Below are positions 16,200 through 24,764 of a stretch of 64,000 nucleotides of DNA, in pieces; position 1 is the stretch's first letter, and each line of letters starts with the position of its first letter. Under the pieces are notes generated by a model, which was given only the letters and a program-made list of their open reading frames with translations, did not search any database and was not told the origin of the DNA. Made by a program: the position numbers and the translations under genes. The DNA is from Labrenzia sp. VG12 (GTDB lineage Bacteria; Pseudomonadota; Alphaproteobacteria; Rhizobiales; Stappiaceae). The stretch spans positions 2,294,001-2,358,000 of the forward strand of contig NZ_CP022529.1 in NCBI RefSeq assembly GCF_002237595.1, written 5' to 3'.

Positions 16200-17200
16200 C
16201 AGGCTGCCTCCTCGCTGGTTCGGCGCGTCGCGGCGAGGCGATGCGCATAGGCAATGGCGGTGGACAGGCTGGCAGCATCGGCCACCCCCTGCCCGGCAAT
16301 GTCGAACGCGGTGCCATGATCGGGCGATGTGCGCACGAAGGGCAAGCCGAGAGTGATGTTGACGCCGGTTTCCACACCCAGATATTTCACCGGGATCAGC
16401 CCCTGATCGTGATACTGGGCAACCACCACATCGAACTTGCCGCGCCGGGCCGCCATGAACACCGTGTCTCCCGGCCAGGGGCCCGTCACGTCTATGCCCT
16501 CAGCGCGCGCGGCGTTAATGGCGGGCGAAATGATCTCGATCTCCTCCCGCCCGAACAGCCCGCCTTCCCCGGCATGCGGATTCAGGCCCGCAACGGCAAT
16601 GCGCGGCGCCGCGATGCCCAGATCCAGGCAGGCCGACTGAGCCAGGCGGATGGCATCCATCTGCGCTGAAAAATCAGCACTTTTGATGGCATCGTGGAGG
16701 GAGAGATGAATGGTCACCAGCACGGTGCGGATCTCGTCATTGGCGAGCATCATGGCCACCCGCTCCACACCGGCACATTCGGCAAGGATTTCCGTATGAC
16801 CGGGATAGGTAAGCCCGGCGGAGAACAGCGCCTCCTTGTTGATTGGCGCCGTCACGATCCCGGAGGCGCGCCCCGTCTTTGCCAGGTCGATCGCGGTGAT
16901 TACCGCCTCGAACGCGGCCCGCCCACCGGCCGCAGACACTTTACCTAAGGGAACACATTCTGCGTCCTGCGACACGGGCAAAACGTTGATCACACCGGGT
17001 TCCGGACGCCCCTCTTCAAACGAGGCAGTTTCCCGGATTGCCAGATCGGCCCCGGCAAGCTGCACGGCGCGTTTCATGACCGAAGGACTTCCGGCCACAA
17101 CACAGTCTGGAGCCTTGCCGGCAGCAAAGGCCTTGGCGACAATTTCCGGGCCGATGCCGGCCGGATCGCCCATGGTGATGACAAGTGGGGGCCGGGTCAC
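16199..17200 (-). CDS. pdxA2: 4-phosphothreonate dehydrogenase (PdxA2-like)
   Basis: A member of the PdxA family, 333 residues. In operons with a DUF1537-type kinase, PdxA2 oxidises and decarboxylates 4-phospho-D-threonate to dihydroxyacetone phosphate. The metal-binding histidine motifs are present (GHTEILAE and YHDQGLIPVK) and the N-terminus has MGDPAGIGPEIVAKAF. The start matters: the frame is open to 17230, but a GTG at 17200 overlaps the kinase stop (GTGA) and has AAGGAG six bases upstream, so I take the GTG. Genuine PdxA of vitamin B6 synthesis is the alternative, but the operon partners argue against it. pdxJ lies separately at 32.5 kb. Confidence 0.85.
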   Translation of the reverse strand: MTRPPLVITMGDPAGIGPEIVAKAFAAGKAPDCVVAGSPSVMKRAVQLAGADLAIRETASFEEGRPEPGVINVLPVSQDAECVPLGKVSAAGGRAAFEAVITAIDLAKTGRASGIVTAPINKEALFSAGLTYPGHTEILAECAGVERVAMMLANDEIRTVLVTIHLSLHDAIKSADFSAQMDAIRLAQSACLDLGIAAPRIAVAGLNPHAGEGGLFGREEIEIISPAINAARAEGIDVTGPWPGDTVFMAARRGKFDVVVAQYHDQGLIPVKYLGVETGVNITLGLPFVRTSPDHGTAFDIAGQGVADAASLSTAIAYAHRLAATRRTSEEAA

Positions 17201-18255
17201 GCGCTGCGCTCCTTGTTTCGGGTAAGACATTCAACAGCGTGCCGGAACGTGTCCGGCCCGCCAAACCCGCCTGCCTTCAATCCAAGGACAAGCGGTCGCC
17301 CTTCATATGTTGCCTGCGCCGACGGGAAACCGGGTTCGAATTCTCCAAAAAGCGCAAAGCGCCCGATGCCAGCAGCCTCCAGAAGGGCTGTCATCGTATC
17401 GCCGCCCGTTGCCAGAAGCGCGCCATAACGGCCGGTCTGAAGCTCGGTCAGGGCATCGCCCGTCAAGGCCGCGAGCGTCTCGTGCGGATCGCCCCGGTGC
17501 GGCGGCGCGCTCAGGACGGTAACGCCTGGAAACCCGGCCAGCCTTGCCGTCTGGTCTGCGCTCACCGGATTGGCGCTGCCGACCACAACAAGAACGTCAC
17601 CGGACGTCCCTGGACAAGTGTCCGGACTGTTCCCTGCCCCAACCAGCTGCGACAAGGCGGTGGCCAGTCCGGGCGAACCGGCCCAGAGCACCGTTTCCGG
17701 CTCGTCAATCTCCGCCACGCGGGCGGTCAGCTCCTGCTGGGTGTCCGCATTCAGGATGGTGACGTCCTGGACCGTATCAGGCACCAGTTCCGCCAGCTCC
17801 GAGCTTTTGACCGGATGAACCGGGTCATTGGCATAGGGGCTTTCGGCCACCGGGACACCCGCCACCAGCTGCACGCCGTCCCGCGTCACCCGCCCTGCTG
17901 CGGGAAAAGCCGGCGCCAGAACCAGGCGCTGGCGGCGGCTGGCGGCAAAGGCGGCGCTGATTTCAGCGCGCACATGGCCGCGCAGCGTGGAATCGACCGT
18001 CTTCACCAGAAACCGGCAGCTATTGAGGGAGCGAGCGAACCTCGCGGCCCGGGCCATCGCCTCTGCGACCGGCAGGGAGCGTGTTGCCATGTCGACGGCG
18101 ATCACCTCCGCCTGTGATTGTGGCTGCGTCTGCGGCACGTGGCCCAGGCCGACACTTGCCCGAAGGCCACGCGCAACAAAGGGCGCAGCGCCATCTGCGG
18201 CGCTTGTCAGATCATCGGCCAGGATGCCGAAAAGGGGTGGGCTCGTTGAAGTCAT
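17197..18255 (-). CDS. dtnK: Four-carbon acid sugar kinase (D-threonate kinase type)
   Basis: A 352-residue DUF1537-family kinase (OtnK/DtnK), ATP-dependent, phosphorylating a four-carbon acid sugar such as D-threonate or D-erythronate at C4. The N-terminal sugar-binding domain begins FGILADDLTSAADGAAPF. The C-terminal nucleotide-binding domain contains LLATGGDTMTALLEAAGI and PLVLGLKAGGFGGPDTF. The ATG at 18255 is preferred over a TTG at 18294. As the first gene of the operon with pdxA2, D-threonate is the best substrate guess, following the published DtnK-PdxA2 pathway. The LysR gene on the other strand is the likely regulator. Confidence 0.85.
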   Translation of the reverse strand: MTSTSPPLFGILADDLTSAADGAAPFVARGLRASVGLGHVPQTQPQSQAEVIAVDMATRSLPVAEAMARAARFARSLNSCRFLVKTVDSTLRGHVRAEISAAFAASRRQRLVLAPAFPAAGRVTRDGVQLVAGVPVAESPYANDPVHPVKSSELAELVPDTVQDVTILNADTQQELTARVAEIDEPETVLWAGSPGLATALSQLVGAGNSPDTCPGTSGDVLVVVGSANPVSADQTARLAGFPGVTVLSAPPHRGDPHETLAALTGDALTELQTGRYGALLATGGDTMTALLEAAGIGRFALFGEFEPGFPSAQATYEGRPLVLGLKAGGFGGPDTFRHAVECLTRNKERSA

Positions 18256-18330
18256 ACTGGTAACGTCTGCGAAAGTGTCTTGCAGGACAAGCAATGATTT
18301 GGCACCAAAATATGTGACAAGAAATCACCA

Positions 18331-19218
18331 ATGAAACGCTCTGACCTCCCCTATCTCGACGATCTGCGTGCCTTTGATGCAACCGCACGCACCGGCTCCG
18401 TGCGGGCCGCCGCCGAAGAGCTCTCCCTCACCCATGCCGCAGTCAGCCGCCGCGTCTCGCGGCTGTCGGAGGCCGTCGGCGCCCCGCTTCTGGAACGGGA
18501 CGGCCGCGGTATCCGGCTGACGGGGGCGGGCGAGGCCCTCAGCGATACCTGCCGGCGTAGCTTCGATGATCTCACCCGCACGATTGCCACAATCCGGGAG
18601 GCACAGCAGGAGGGCCCCGGCGCCGTCCTGCTCTCCTGCGAACGATCCGTTGCCATGCGCTGGCTGATCCCGCGCCTTGCCGCCTTCGAGGCGGCCCATC
18701 CCGAGATCGCCATCCATCTGTCGGTTGGCGGCGGCGCCATGGATCCGCACCGCGACGCCGGCATCCTCGCCCTCCGCCGCCTGGATTTCCCGCTTGACCC
18801 CGCCTGGACCGTCCGCCCGCTCTTTCCCGAACGGGTCGGCCCGGTCATGACCGCCGCAATGCACGCTCGCTTCACCGCCGGCGACTACAACGCGCTCATC
18901 TCGAGAACCCGCCCCGACGCCTGGGACAGCTGGCTCGCCGACCACCCGAACGCCCCGCGCCCGAAAGATCGCCGCGAACTGGACCATCACTTCCTCGTGG
19001 CCGAAGCCGCCTCAAGCGGGCTCGGGGTCGGGTTGTTGCCGGAGGTGGTGGCGCTGGATGACATCGCACGGGACCGGCTGGTGGCGCCGTACGGGTTCAG
19101 CGCGGATGGGTCGCGATATGCGTTGATCCATCAGGGGGCGCTGAGTGCAGAGGCGGAGGTGCTGGTGGGGTGGCTGGAGGAGGTGTCCAGGGAGGTGTCG
19201 GAGGACGGCCTAAAGTAG
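18331..19218 (+). CDS. LysR-family regulator of the threonate-type operon
   Basis: A 295-residue LysR protein divergent from the kinase, 75 bp apart, the standard layout for a LysR activator and its target operon. Residues 10-70 form the winged helix (LRAFDATARTGSVRAAAEEL, then THAAVSRRVSRL). The rest is an effector-binding domain. The intergenic stretch holds the TTGGCACCAAAATATGTG region, where a T-N11-A type box could lie. The sensed ligand is probably the sugar acid or an intermediate. The gene ends three bases before the foreign AT-rich cassette, so its 3' end marks the left junction of that insertion. Confidence 0.9.
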   Translation: MKRSDLPYLDDLRAFDATARTGSVRAAAEELSLTHAAVSRRVSRLSEAVGAPLLERDGRGIRLTGAGEALSDTCRRSFDDLTRTIATIREAQQEGPGAVLLSCERSVAMRWLIPRLAAFEAAHPEIAIHLSVGGGAMDPHRDAGILALRRLDFPLDPAWTVRPLFPERVGPVMTAAMHARFTAGDYNALISRTRPDAWDSWLADHPNAPRPKDRRELDHHFLVAEAASSGLGVGLLPEVVALDDIARDRLVAPYGFSADGSRYALIHQGALSAEAEVLVGWLEEVSREVSEDGLK

Positions 19219-19221
19219 ACT

Positions 19222-20202
19222 CTATTTAATCTCAACATGTTGGAACTGTGGCAGAAAGCGATGAAACTTCTTAAATGAAGTCCACTGTCTCGGCATCTGC
19301 GCTGCGCGCGCGATATCGTATCCTAACTCTCTGGTTAATTCATCCGCATTGCGGTCAAGTAGCCGATCCAAATAAGATTTTTCCCGAGCTGTAAGCTCTG
19401 GAACTTCTAGACTCTCGATGTCACCCCAATCATTTGCGAGATAACTAAAACCGTCTGGTGCAGCAGGAGTCTTGTTAGCATCTTGCACAAGGATTGTTAC
19501 TGTAAACATAGGTACACTGTCGGTGTAACAAGTTTGCAGCATCGGGCAAAATGACACTTCCCCATTTGGATCCATTTCGGCAGCCCTATCACACAAATGT
19601 TCAATACACTTGGATAGGTATCTCGGCATGTCGTTTTGAGATTCAAGTTCAAAATCTTCGGGATGGTATTCTCCAAGCTCGCGTGCCAGAAGTGCTTTCA
19701 TCGCTGGAAAATGCTGATTTCGAATGTTTTCGGGCAACTCCGACTTAAACTTCTCCGGCGGCAGCGAAGCATCCATCGCAATTCTTGCTATGTCACCGCT
19801 TGAAAGTGACTTTAGCAGAGACTGAAACTCTGCTAACTGAACGCCTCGCTGCCTCGCCCCAGTATAGTCAAACCATACAATCACTCGATCAACATCAAGC
19901 TTATAGCTGATATCATCTAGTTTTGCTGGAAGTTCAGCCGCAGAGTGAGCTTCGCATATTGTCTCATGTGTAGGCGCGTTGAATCTTTGTCTTAAAACAA
20001 TGTTTTGTTCAGCATCAAACGAATAGAGCTTCGAAATGCCATTTCTTCGATACATAGCAATTTGATCTGTCATCTGTGGACCGCCCATCGAAATGTATGC
20101 GCACCTGTCCACCTGTGTGCTTGAGAGAGTTCGGCCAACCAATTCAACGAAAAGTTCTCGATCAACATGCTTGTTCGGTCGGATTGAATAGTTGCTTGGC
20201 AT
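19222..20202 (-). CDS. Rossmann-like protein of the DNA-methyltransferase cassette
   Basis: A 326-residue soluble protein. The true start is the ATG at 20202, which overlaps the ATPase stop by one base (TGATG), so it should be co-translated. The N-terminal half has AYISMGGPQMTDQIAMYRR near residues 35-53 and LYSFDAEQ near 59-66. This is the glycine-rich loop and acidic residue at the end of strand 2 of an S-adenosylmethionine-binding Rossmann fold, and then VIVWFDYTG near residue 107. It resembles proteins loosely annotated as putative O-methyltransferases in defence islands. No nuclease motif is evident. The low GC and distinct codon use match the ATPase and methyltransferase but not the chromosome. 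Confidence 0.65.
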   Translation of the reverse strand: MPSNYSIRPNKHVDRELFVELVGRTLSSTQVDRCAYISMGGPQMTDQIAMYRRNGISKLYSFDAEQNIVLRQRFNAPTHETICEAHSAAELPAKLDDISYKLDVDRVIVWFDYTGARQRGVQLAEFQSLLKSLSSGDIARIAMDASLPPEKFKSELPENIRNQHFPAMKALLARELGEYHPEDFELESQNDMPRYLSKCIEHLCDRAAEMDPNGEVSFCPMLQTCYTDSVPMFTVTILVQDANKTPAAPDGFSYLANDWGDIESLEVPELTAREKSYLDRLLDRNADELTRELGYDIARAAQMPRQWTSFKKFHRFLPQFQHVEIK

Positions 20203-21599
20203 CAATCAATCACCCTGAGTTTTCGGGCCAGATCGGTCCATACTTGCTCGCCAACTACCCCTGGCTTTTCACTTGGGCTGAGACCAAGCAGCTCTGCAAC
20301 ACGTTCGATTTCCGATTTATCTCGTGTAAAAGCTATTCTACCAATCGGGTTCCTTTGTTCTATGGTCGGTAAGGTCGCAGTGACTTTCTTAGCAGCACCT
20401 TTGGAGTTTCGGACTACGCGAGCAGATGATCTAAGTGTGTTAGTTACTTGAGAAATTGAATACTTTTGGGCTGAATCAATAACCGCATCGGTGGTTTCTT
20501 CACGTCCTTTTGCCTTGTTTGTATAGTCCGTAAAAATCTTGATGCCTTCCATGACTGCATTGAGGCCAACGACGTAAGTACCATCATCCAAATCAAGCGC
20601 GCCTTTTGTAGTTGAAACAGGAAGTGTTCGCGCATCGTCTGATTCAAAGATAATAATTCCCGCAATAGAACGAAATTGAGGGTGGTATCTAGGAACAGCC
20701 CCCATCCCCCAACCTGTAACAGCAGAAGTATCTGCGTATTTAATTACTCGATCATTGCACACGACGGTAATTCCGGCTCTTAGGCCACCAGTTTCCAAGC
20801 CATCATTTGAGGTTATTGCCTCTTCGCGCTCATCTTCTTTTGTTAGTTTTCGGAACAAACCCACGATAACTCTAACCGATACATCGCCAGACGTTGCCTC
20901 ATAGTAAAAGGGTGACACATTCCGCTCATCAAACCGAAACTCAATCGGTAGCGCTGGAATCCGCTTGCCGTTTACGATGATCGAAAATCCCTTCTCGATG
21001 ACGTAAGCGTAGTAGCGCGAAATTGTTCGAACGAGGTCATCGAAAAAGCTCTTGGATGAGAATGTTCTCGAAATATTTGGCCATAACTCATTTGCAACGA
21101 TGGTCACACCGTGCCCATCTCTCACTGGAGCTGTCTCGTCCAAATCAAGCGTCCAACTAGGATTTCCCGGGTCCATCCAAGCTCTATCGTAATGGACACG
21201 AGTGGTAGCTGAGGTGCTTCTGGAAATCACAGTAGAATCAGCACCGATTTTGAAAATGGATCGCTTCATACCGATGCCATACATTCCAATAGTCGGCTTG
21301 TCGTTGTCGATGCTGGGATCGTCTCTTCCGAGCTTCAAAGCCGCTTCGATACGATCCGCTGGTATTCCACCGCAATTATCCTTGATTTCAAAGCTGTCAG
21401 CCGAAAAACTGAGTTCACAAAAAAGGTCTTGGTAGGGTGCCGGATGGTTAAGACGTATTTTGTCGATCCTTTGGCGAATCGCTCCATCCAAACTGTTGTC
21501 AATCAAATCAAGCACAGCATGCTCAAGGCTAATGTCCCTCGGCAGCATTTCTACAAAAAACCGCTTGGATGGTCCCGCCTCGATTGTTCTTATTGTCAT
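20202..21599 (-). CDS. GHKL ATPase (MORC/Hsp90-like) of the DNA-methyltransferase cassette
   Basis: A 465-residue ATPase of the gyrase/Hsp90/histidine-kinase/MutL fold. The N-box is LDLIDNSLDGA (Asn35), the G1 box is DNCGGIP (74-80) and the G2 loop is GMYGIGM (105-111), so ATP binding should be intact. The remaining 300 residues are a transducer-like domain and a C-terminal region rich in Ser/Lys, without a recognised nuclease. RBS GAGGG lies just before the ATG at 21599. It is divergent from the cytosine methyltransferase. In other bacteria, such ATPases next to Dcm-type methyltransferases are seen in defence loci (for example Mza). Here the other Mza components are absent. Confidence 0.85.
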   Translation of the reverse strand: MTIRTIEAGPSKRFFVEMLPRDISLEHAVLDLIDNSLDGAIRQRIDKIRLNHPAPYQDLFCELSFSADSFEIKDNCGGIPADRIEAALKLGRDDPSIDNDKPTIGMYGIGMKRSIFKIGADSTVISRSTSATTRVHYDRAWMDPGNPSWTLDLDETAPVRDGHGVTIVANELWPNISRTFSSKSFFDDLVRTISRYYAYVIEKGFSIIVNGKRIPALPIEFRFDERNVSPFYYEATSGDVSVRVIVGLFRKLTKEDEREEAITSNDGLETGGLRAGITVVCNDRVIKYADTSAVTGWGMGAVPRYHPQFRSIAGIIIFESDDARTLPVSTTKGALDLDDGTYVVGLNAVMEGIKIFTDYTNKAKGREETTDAVIDSAQKYSISQVTNTLRSSARVVRNSKGAAKKVTATLPTIEQRNPIGRIAFTRDKSEIERVAELLGLSPSEKPGVVGEQVWTDLARKLRVID

Positions 21600-21653
21600 T
21601 TGAGCGCCCTCAGATTTCGTTTAAAAAAATTCTGCTGTTTAGCTGGTTGACTT

Positions 21654-21670
21654 GTCGATTTCCGATCGAC
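21654..21670. promoter_or_regulatory. Palindrome between ATPase and methyltransferase genes
   Basis: GTCGAT-TTCCG-ATCGAC, a perfect 6+6 inverted repeat with a 5-base centre, in the 101-bp divergent intergenic region. TTGACT just before it could be a -35 for the methyltransferase. It is a plausible operator for self-control of the cassette. Confidence 0.4.
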
Positions 21671-21700
21671 AGGCCCGACTCCATGATGTAATGGTTGAAC

Positions 21701-22828
21701 ATGGTAACTGTAATTGATCTATTTTCTGGCTGCGGTGGCCTCTCACTTGGTGCTGCACGTGCGGGCCTTCCTCCAAAAATCGCTATTGAATTAGATGGCC
21801 ATGCCGCTGCCGCTCACTCAAAGAATTTCCCAAAATGCAAAACCGCCAAACTTGACCTATCGAGAGTTGATCCCCGTTCACTCAGCTCCCTCTATAAGGG
21901 TAGGCCTGACCTTGTGATCGGGGGCCCCCCTTGTCAAGGCTTTAGCTACATTGGCAAACGAAATCAAAGCGATCCAAGAAACGATTTACTAGATCGCTTC
22001 TTTCAGATTGTCGCCGAACTACAACCACGCGCATTCATGATGGAGAATGTACCAGGGTTGCTTGATCGCTCCAGTATTCAGATGCTTGAACGAGCTTTGG
22101 ACCGAGTAGCCACTGAATACACCATTCTTCCTCCAACCATTCTGGATGCTGCCGATTTCGGAGCTGCCACTCACAGAAAACGTGTAATTGTAATTGGCTA
22201 TGACCCGCTCGATGTAGACAACCTATCCTTTGAACAAGTCAACAAACATCGATCCCTACCAGCAACTGTATGGCAGGCTCTTGAAGGACTTCCCGAACCC
22301 GGAGATAAGGACATCGCCAATGTCGGGTTTTTTGAGTCACCTTACATTAGCCTAGTGAACCGCAGATCCAAAAATTTGGGTGATCGCGCGAAACTTGAGG
22401 CTTTTAATAACGGTCAAGTCAGCGGCTTTGTAGCAACGCAACATTCAGAAGAAGTGCAACGACGGTTTGCAAAAACTGCTCAAGGAAAAACGGAAAAAAC
22501 GAGTCGCTTCTTTCGCCTCGACCCCAATGAACCAGCGCGAACACTTCGCGCTGGAACCGGGGCAGATCGCGGGTCTTTTCAGTCAGCCCGCCCTATTCAC
22601 TACAAATCCCCCCGCGTTATTTCGGTACGCGAGGCTGCAAGAATTCAAGGTTTCCCCGATTGGTTTGATTTCCATCCTACCAAGTGGCACGCGCACAGGA
22701 TGATTGGGAATAGCGTGAACCCACTGTTCTCCGAAGCCATTCTGAAAGCAATATCAATCGCCTTGGGGGTTTCCAGGACTGAGATAGAACAATCTGACGA
22801 TCAACAATTGGCAGTCATGGCAAATTGA
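21701..22828 (+). CDS. DNA (cytosine-5) methyltransferase
   Basis: A 375-residue Dcm-type enzyme with the motifs in order: motif I DLFSGCGGLSLG (residues 6-17), motif IV GGPPCQGFS with catalytic Cys78, motif VI MMENVPG with Glu115, motif VIII RKRVIVIGY, and motif X GNSVNP near the C-terminus. The target-recognition region lies between motifs VIII and IX. The ATG at 21701 is preferred over a TTG at 21695. It adds a methyl group to C5 of cytosine at an unknown site. There is no recognisable restriction endonuclease beside it; the two divergent genes may take that role. Strongly AT-rich compared with the flanks. Confidence 0.95.
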   Translation: MVTVIDLFSGCGGLSLGAARAGLPPKIAIELDGHAAAAHSKNFPKCKTAKLDLSRVDPRSLSSLYKGRPDLVIGGPPCQGFSYIGKRNQSDPRNDLLDRFFQIVAELQPRAFMMENVPGLLDRSSIQMLERALDRVATEYTILPPTILDAADFGAATHRKRVIVIGYDPLDVDNLSFEQVNKHRSLPATVWQALEGLPEPGDKDIANVGFFESPYISLVNRRSKNLGDRAKLEAFNNGQVSGFVATQHSEEVQRRFAKTAQGKTEKTSRFFRLDPNEPARTLRAGTGADRGSFQSARPIHYKSPRVISVREAARIQGFPDWFDFHPTKWHAHRMIGNSVNPLFSEAILKAISIALGVSRTEIEQSDDQQLAVMAN

Positions 22829-22854
22829 ATCGTTCAGTATGTTTGAACTCAATT

Positions 22855-23283
22855 TCACAAACTCCTCCCCGCCGACGCCAGCCTGATATGGCTCTGCGTC
22901 TCCGCCACTTCCGGCAGAGCCCTTATCTCGTCCAGCGTCCTGTCCAGCAGTTTCAGCGAGCGCACACGCAGCTCCGCGACCAGATCGAACGCGCCGCTGA
23001 GCGTGTGGATGTCGGTGATCGCCTCGATGCGGCGGAGCGCGGCCTGGGTGGCGCGGCCGTCGTCGGCGGTGAGGCGGATCAGGGTGAAGGCGCTGATCTG
23101 GTGGTCCTCGTCCGAAGGGCCGAGCTCGACCGTGAAGCGGTGGATCACCTTCTGGTGCTGGAGCCGGTCGATCCGGTTCTGCACCGTGCCGCGCGAAACA
23201 CCAAGCTTTTCAGCCAGGTCCGTCGCCGACATGCGGGCATCGCGCGTCAGAAGGTGAAGCAAACGGTGGTCGAGATCGTCCAT
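22855..23283 (-). CDS. Lrp/AsnC-family regulator
   Basis: A 142-residue protein with an N-terminal helix-turn-helix (LDHRLLHLLTRDARMSATDL, then LGVSRGTVQNRIDRL) and a C-terminal RAM/ACT-like effector domain (about residues 65-135). These bind amino acids and control the gene next to them. It is divergent from the saccharopine-dehydrogenase-family gene (228 bp apart), so lysine or a related amine/amino acid is a likely signal. The GC is back to the chromosomal level, marking the right junction of the AT-rich cassette 26 bases after the methyltransferase stop. Confidence 0.9.
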   Translation of the reverse strand: MDDLDHRLLHLLTRDARMSATDLAEKLGVSRGTVQNRIDRLQHQKVIHRFTVELGPSDEDHQISAFTLIRLTADDGRATQAALRRIEAITDIHTLSGAFDLVAELRVRSLKLLDRTLDEIRALPEVAETQSHIRLASAGRSL

Positions 23284-23417
23284 ATGGTTTCCTGAAAGCC
23301 GGGTTTGTGGGCCACACCAAGTCTGACAAAATGTCAGAAAACTAGCTTTTTGAAAAGTTTTTTGCCGTTTTGTTTGGCATCAAATCAGCTCCTAATAGGC
23401 CCAACGGGCGTTTTCGG

Positions 23418-23505
23418 CCCGCGCTTCGGCGCGGGTGGAAACCCGCCGTCAGGGGAACAATCGGGCAAGGGCAGCTCCGAAGAAGGGCGCCTTTCGCCAG
23501 GGAGC
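23418..23505 (+). promoter_or_regulatory. Structured 5' leader, possible riboswitch or RNA switch
   Basis: CCCGCGC (23418-23424), TTCG loop, GCGCGGG (23429-23435) form a very stable hairpin. The same GCGGGT (23431-23436) can instead pair with ACCCGC (23441-23446) around a GGAA loop, so the two hairpins exclude each other. Downstream, GCTCC (23474-23478) pairs with GGAGC (23501-23505), which contains the Shine-Dalgarno sequence of the next gene, enclosing a GGCG/CGCC hairpin. I do not match it to a known riboswitch class. Confidence 0.5.
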
Positions 23506-23511
23506 AGAGAC

Positions 23512-24573
23512 ATGAAAAAAATCGCGGTACTGGGTCTGGGCAAGGTGGGGGCGCTGGCGGCGCGGCTTCTTCATGACAGCGGCTTTGAGGTCATCGCCTA
23601 TGACCAGCACGCCCCGCGCGAGGAAATGCCGTTTGACATTCGCTCGGCAGACCTGAAGGCCTATGACAGCCTGGAAAAGATCGTCGCGGATGTCGACGCG
23701 ATCCTCTCCTGCCTGCCCTACCAGCTCAATGTCGGCGTTGCGACCGCCGCCCATGCCGCCGGCATTCACTATTTCGACCTGACCGAAGACGTGCCGACCA
23801 CCAAGGCGATCATCGAGATGAGCGAAACCGCCAAGGGCCTGATGGCGCCGCAATGCGGTCTCGCGCCGGGCTTTGTCGGCATTGTCGGCGCCAAGCAGAT
23901 CGGCGACTTTGATGATTGCCGCTCCTGCCGCATGCGTGTCGGCGCGCTGCCGCAGAATCCGACCGGGCTGATGGGCTATGCCTTCAACTGGTCACCGGAC
24001 GGTGTCGTCAACGAGTATCTCAACGATTGCGAAGTGATCGAGGATGGCGTGCGTAAATGGGTCTCGCCGATGGAATGGCTGGAAACCATCTATATCGACG
24101 GCATGAAGCTGGAAGCCTTCACCACCTCCGGCGGCCTCGGCACCATGTGCGAGACCTATCTCGGCAAGGTCGCCAATATCGACTACAAGACCATGCGCTA
24201 CCCGGGCCATGCGGAGCTGATGAATTTCTTCTTCCACGAACTCCTGATGCGCGAACGGCGCCAGGAAGCCGGCGAGATCCTGGTCCATGCCAAACCGCCC
24301 ACCGACAATGATGTTGTTTATGTGCATGTGGCCTCGGAGGGCACGATTGACGGCCGGCCGCGCCGCGAGGAATTCGTGCGCGCCTATAAACCCCTCGAGA
24401 TCGGCGGCAAGATGCGCACGGCGATTGCCTGGACGACCTCTGCCTCCGTCGTGGCCGTCATTGAAATGGTGCGCGACGGCAAACTGCCGGACCACGGTTT
24501 CCTGCGCCAGGAAGACATCCCGCTGGAGGCGTTCTTGAAGACACGCACGGGCTCGCTTTACGCGGCAGGGTAA
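23512..24573 (+). CDS. Saccharopine dehydrogenase-family oxidoreductase
   Basis: A 353-residue NAD(P)-dependent enzyme starting at the ATG at 23512 with GGAGCAGAGAC ahead. The open frame to 23305 runs through the structured leader and is not coding. The N-terminal Rossmann fold is KKIAVLGLGKVGALAARLL. The C-terminal catalytic domain has YEYL-type segments and GLAPGFVGIVGAKQIG. The size fits lysine 6-dehydrogenase or a related carboxynorspermidine/homospermidine-type enzyme better than true saccharopine dehydrogenase. The divergent Lrp regulator supports an amino-acid catabolic role. The substrate is not settled by sequence. Confidence 0.75.
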   Translation: MKKIAVLGLGKVGALAARLLHDSGFEVIAYDQHAPREEMPFDIRSADLKAYDSLEKIVADVDAILSCLPYQLNVGVATAAHAAGIHYFDLTEDVPTTKAIIEMSETAKGLMAPQCGLAPGFVGIVGAKQIGDFDDCRSCRMRVGALPQNPTGLMGYAFNWSPDGVVNEYLNDCEVIEDGVRKWVSPMEWLETIYIDGMKLEAFTTSGGLGTMCETYLGKVANIDYKTMRYPGHAELMNFFFHELLMRERRQEAGEILVHAKPPTDNDVVYVHVASEGTIDGRPRREEFVRAYKPLEIGGKMRTAIAWTTSASVVAVIEMVRDGKLPDHGFLRQEDIPLEAFLKTRTGSLYAAG

Positions 24574-24764
24574 GCCTCTCTACCGGCCGGAAAGCAAGAC
24601 CACTCCCTGGCACCCCGGACAGGCAAAACGCAGATCCGGGGCCGGTTCGCCGCAACGGCCCCGATCAAAAAAAGAAGCCGGCGATGACTGGATCCCGGTC
24701 CTGGCTGCGCCAAACCGGGATGACAATGGTGGGTGGCGGCACACTTGTTGTCCTTCCCTTGGGC
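24574..24764. repeat. Spacer with a REP-like palindrome
   Basis: ATCCCGGTCC (from about 24692) and AACCGGGATGAC (to about 24724) form an inverted unit of the common GTCATCCCGG family. No gene is seen. Confidence 0.5.

Noticed and set aside
19551..19748. Plus-strand frame within the Rossmann-like gene
   Set aside because: Short antisense frame without start signals in a gene with translational coupling on the other strand.
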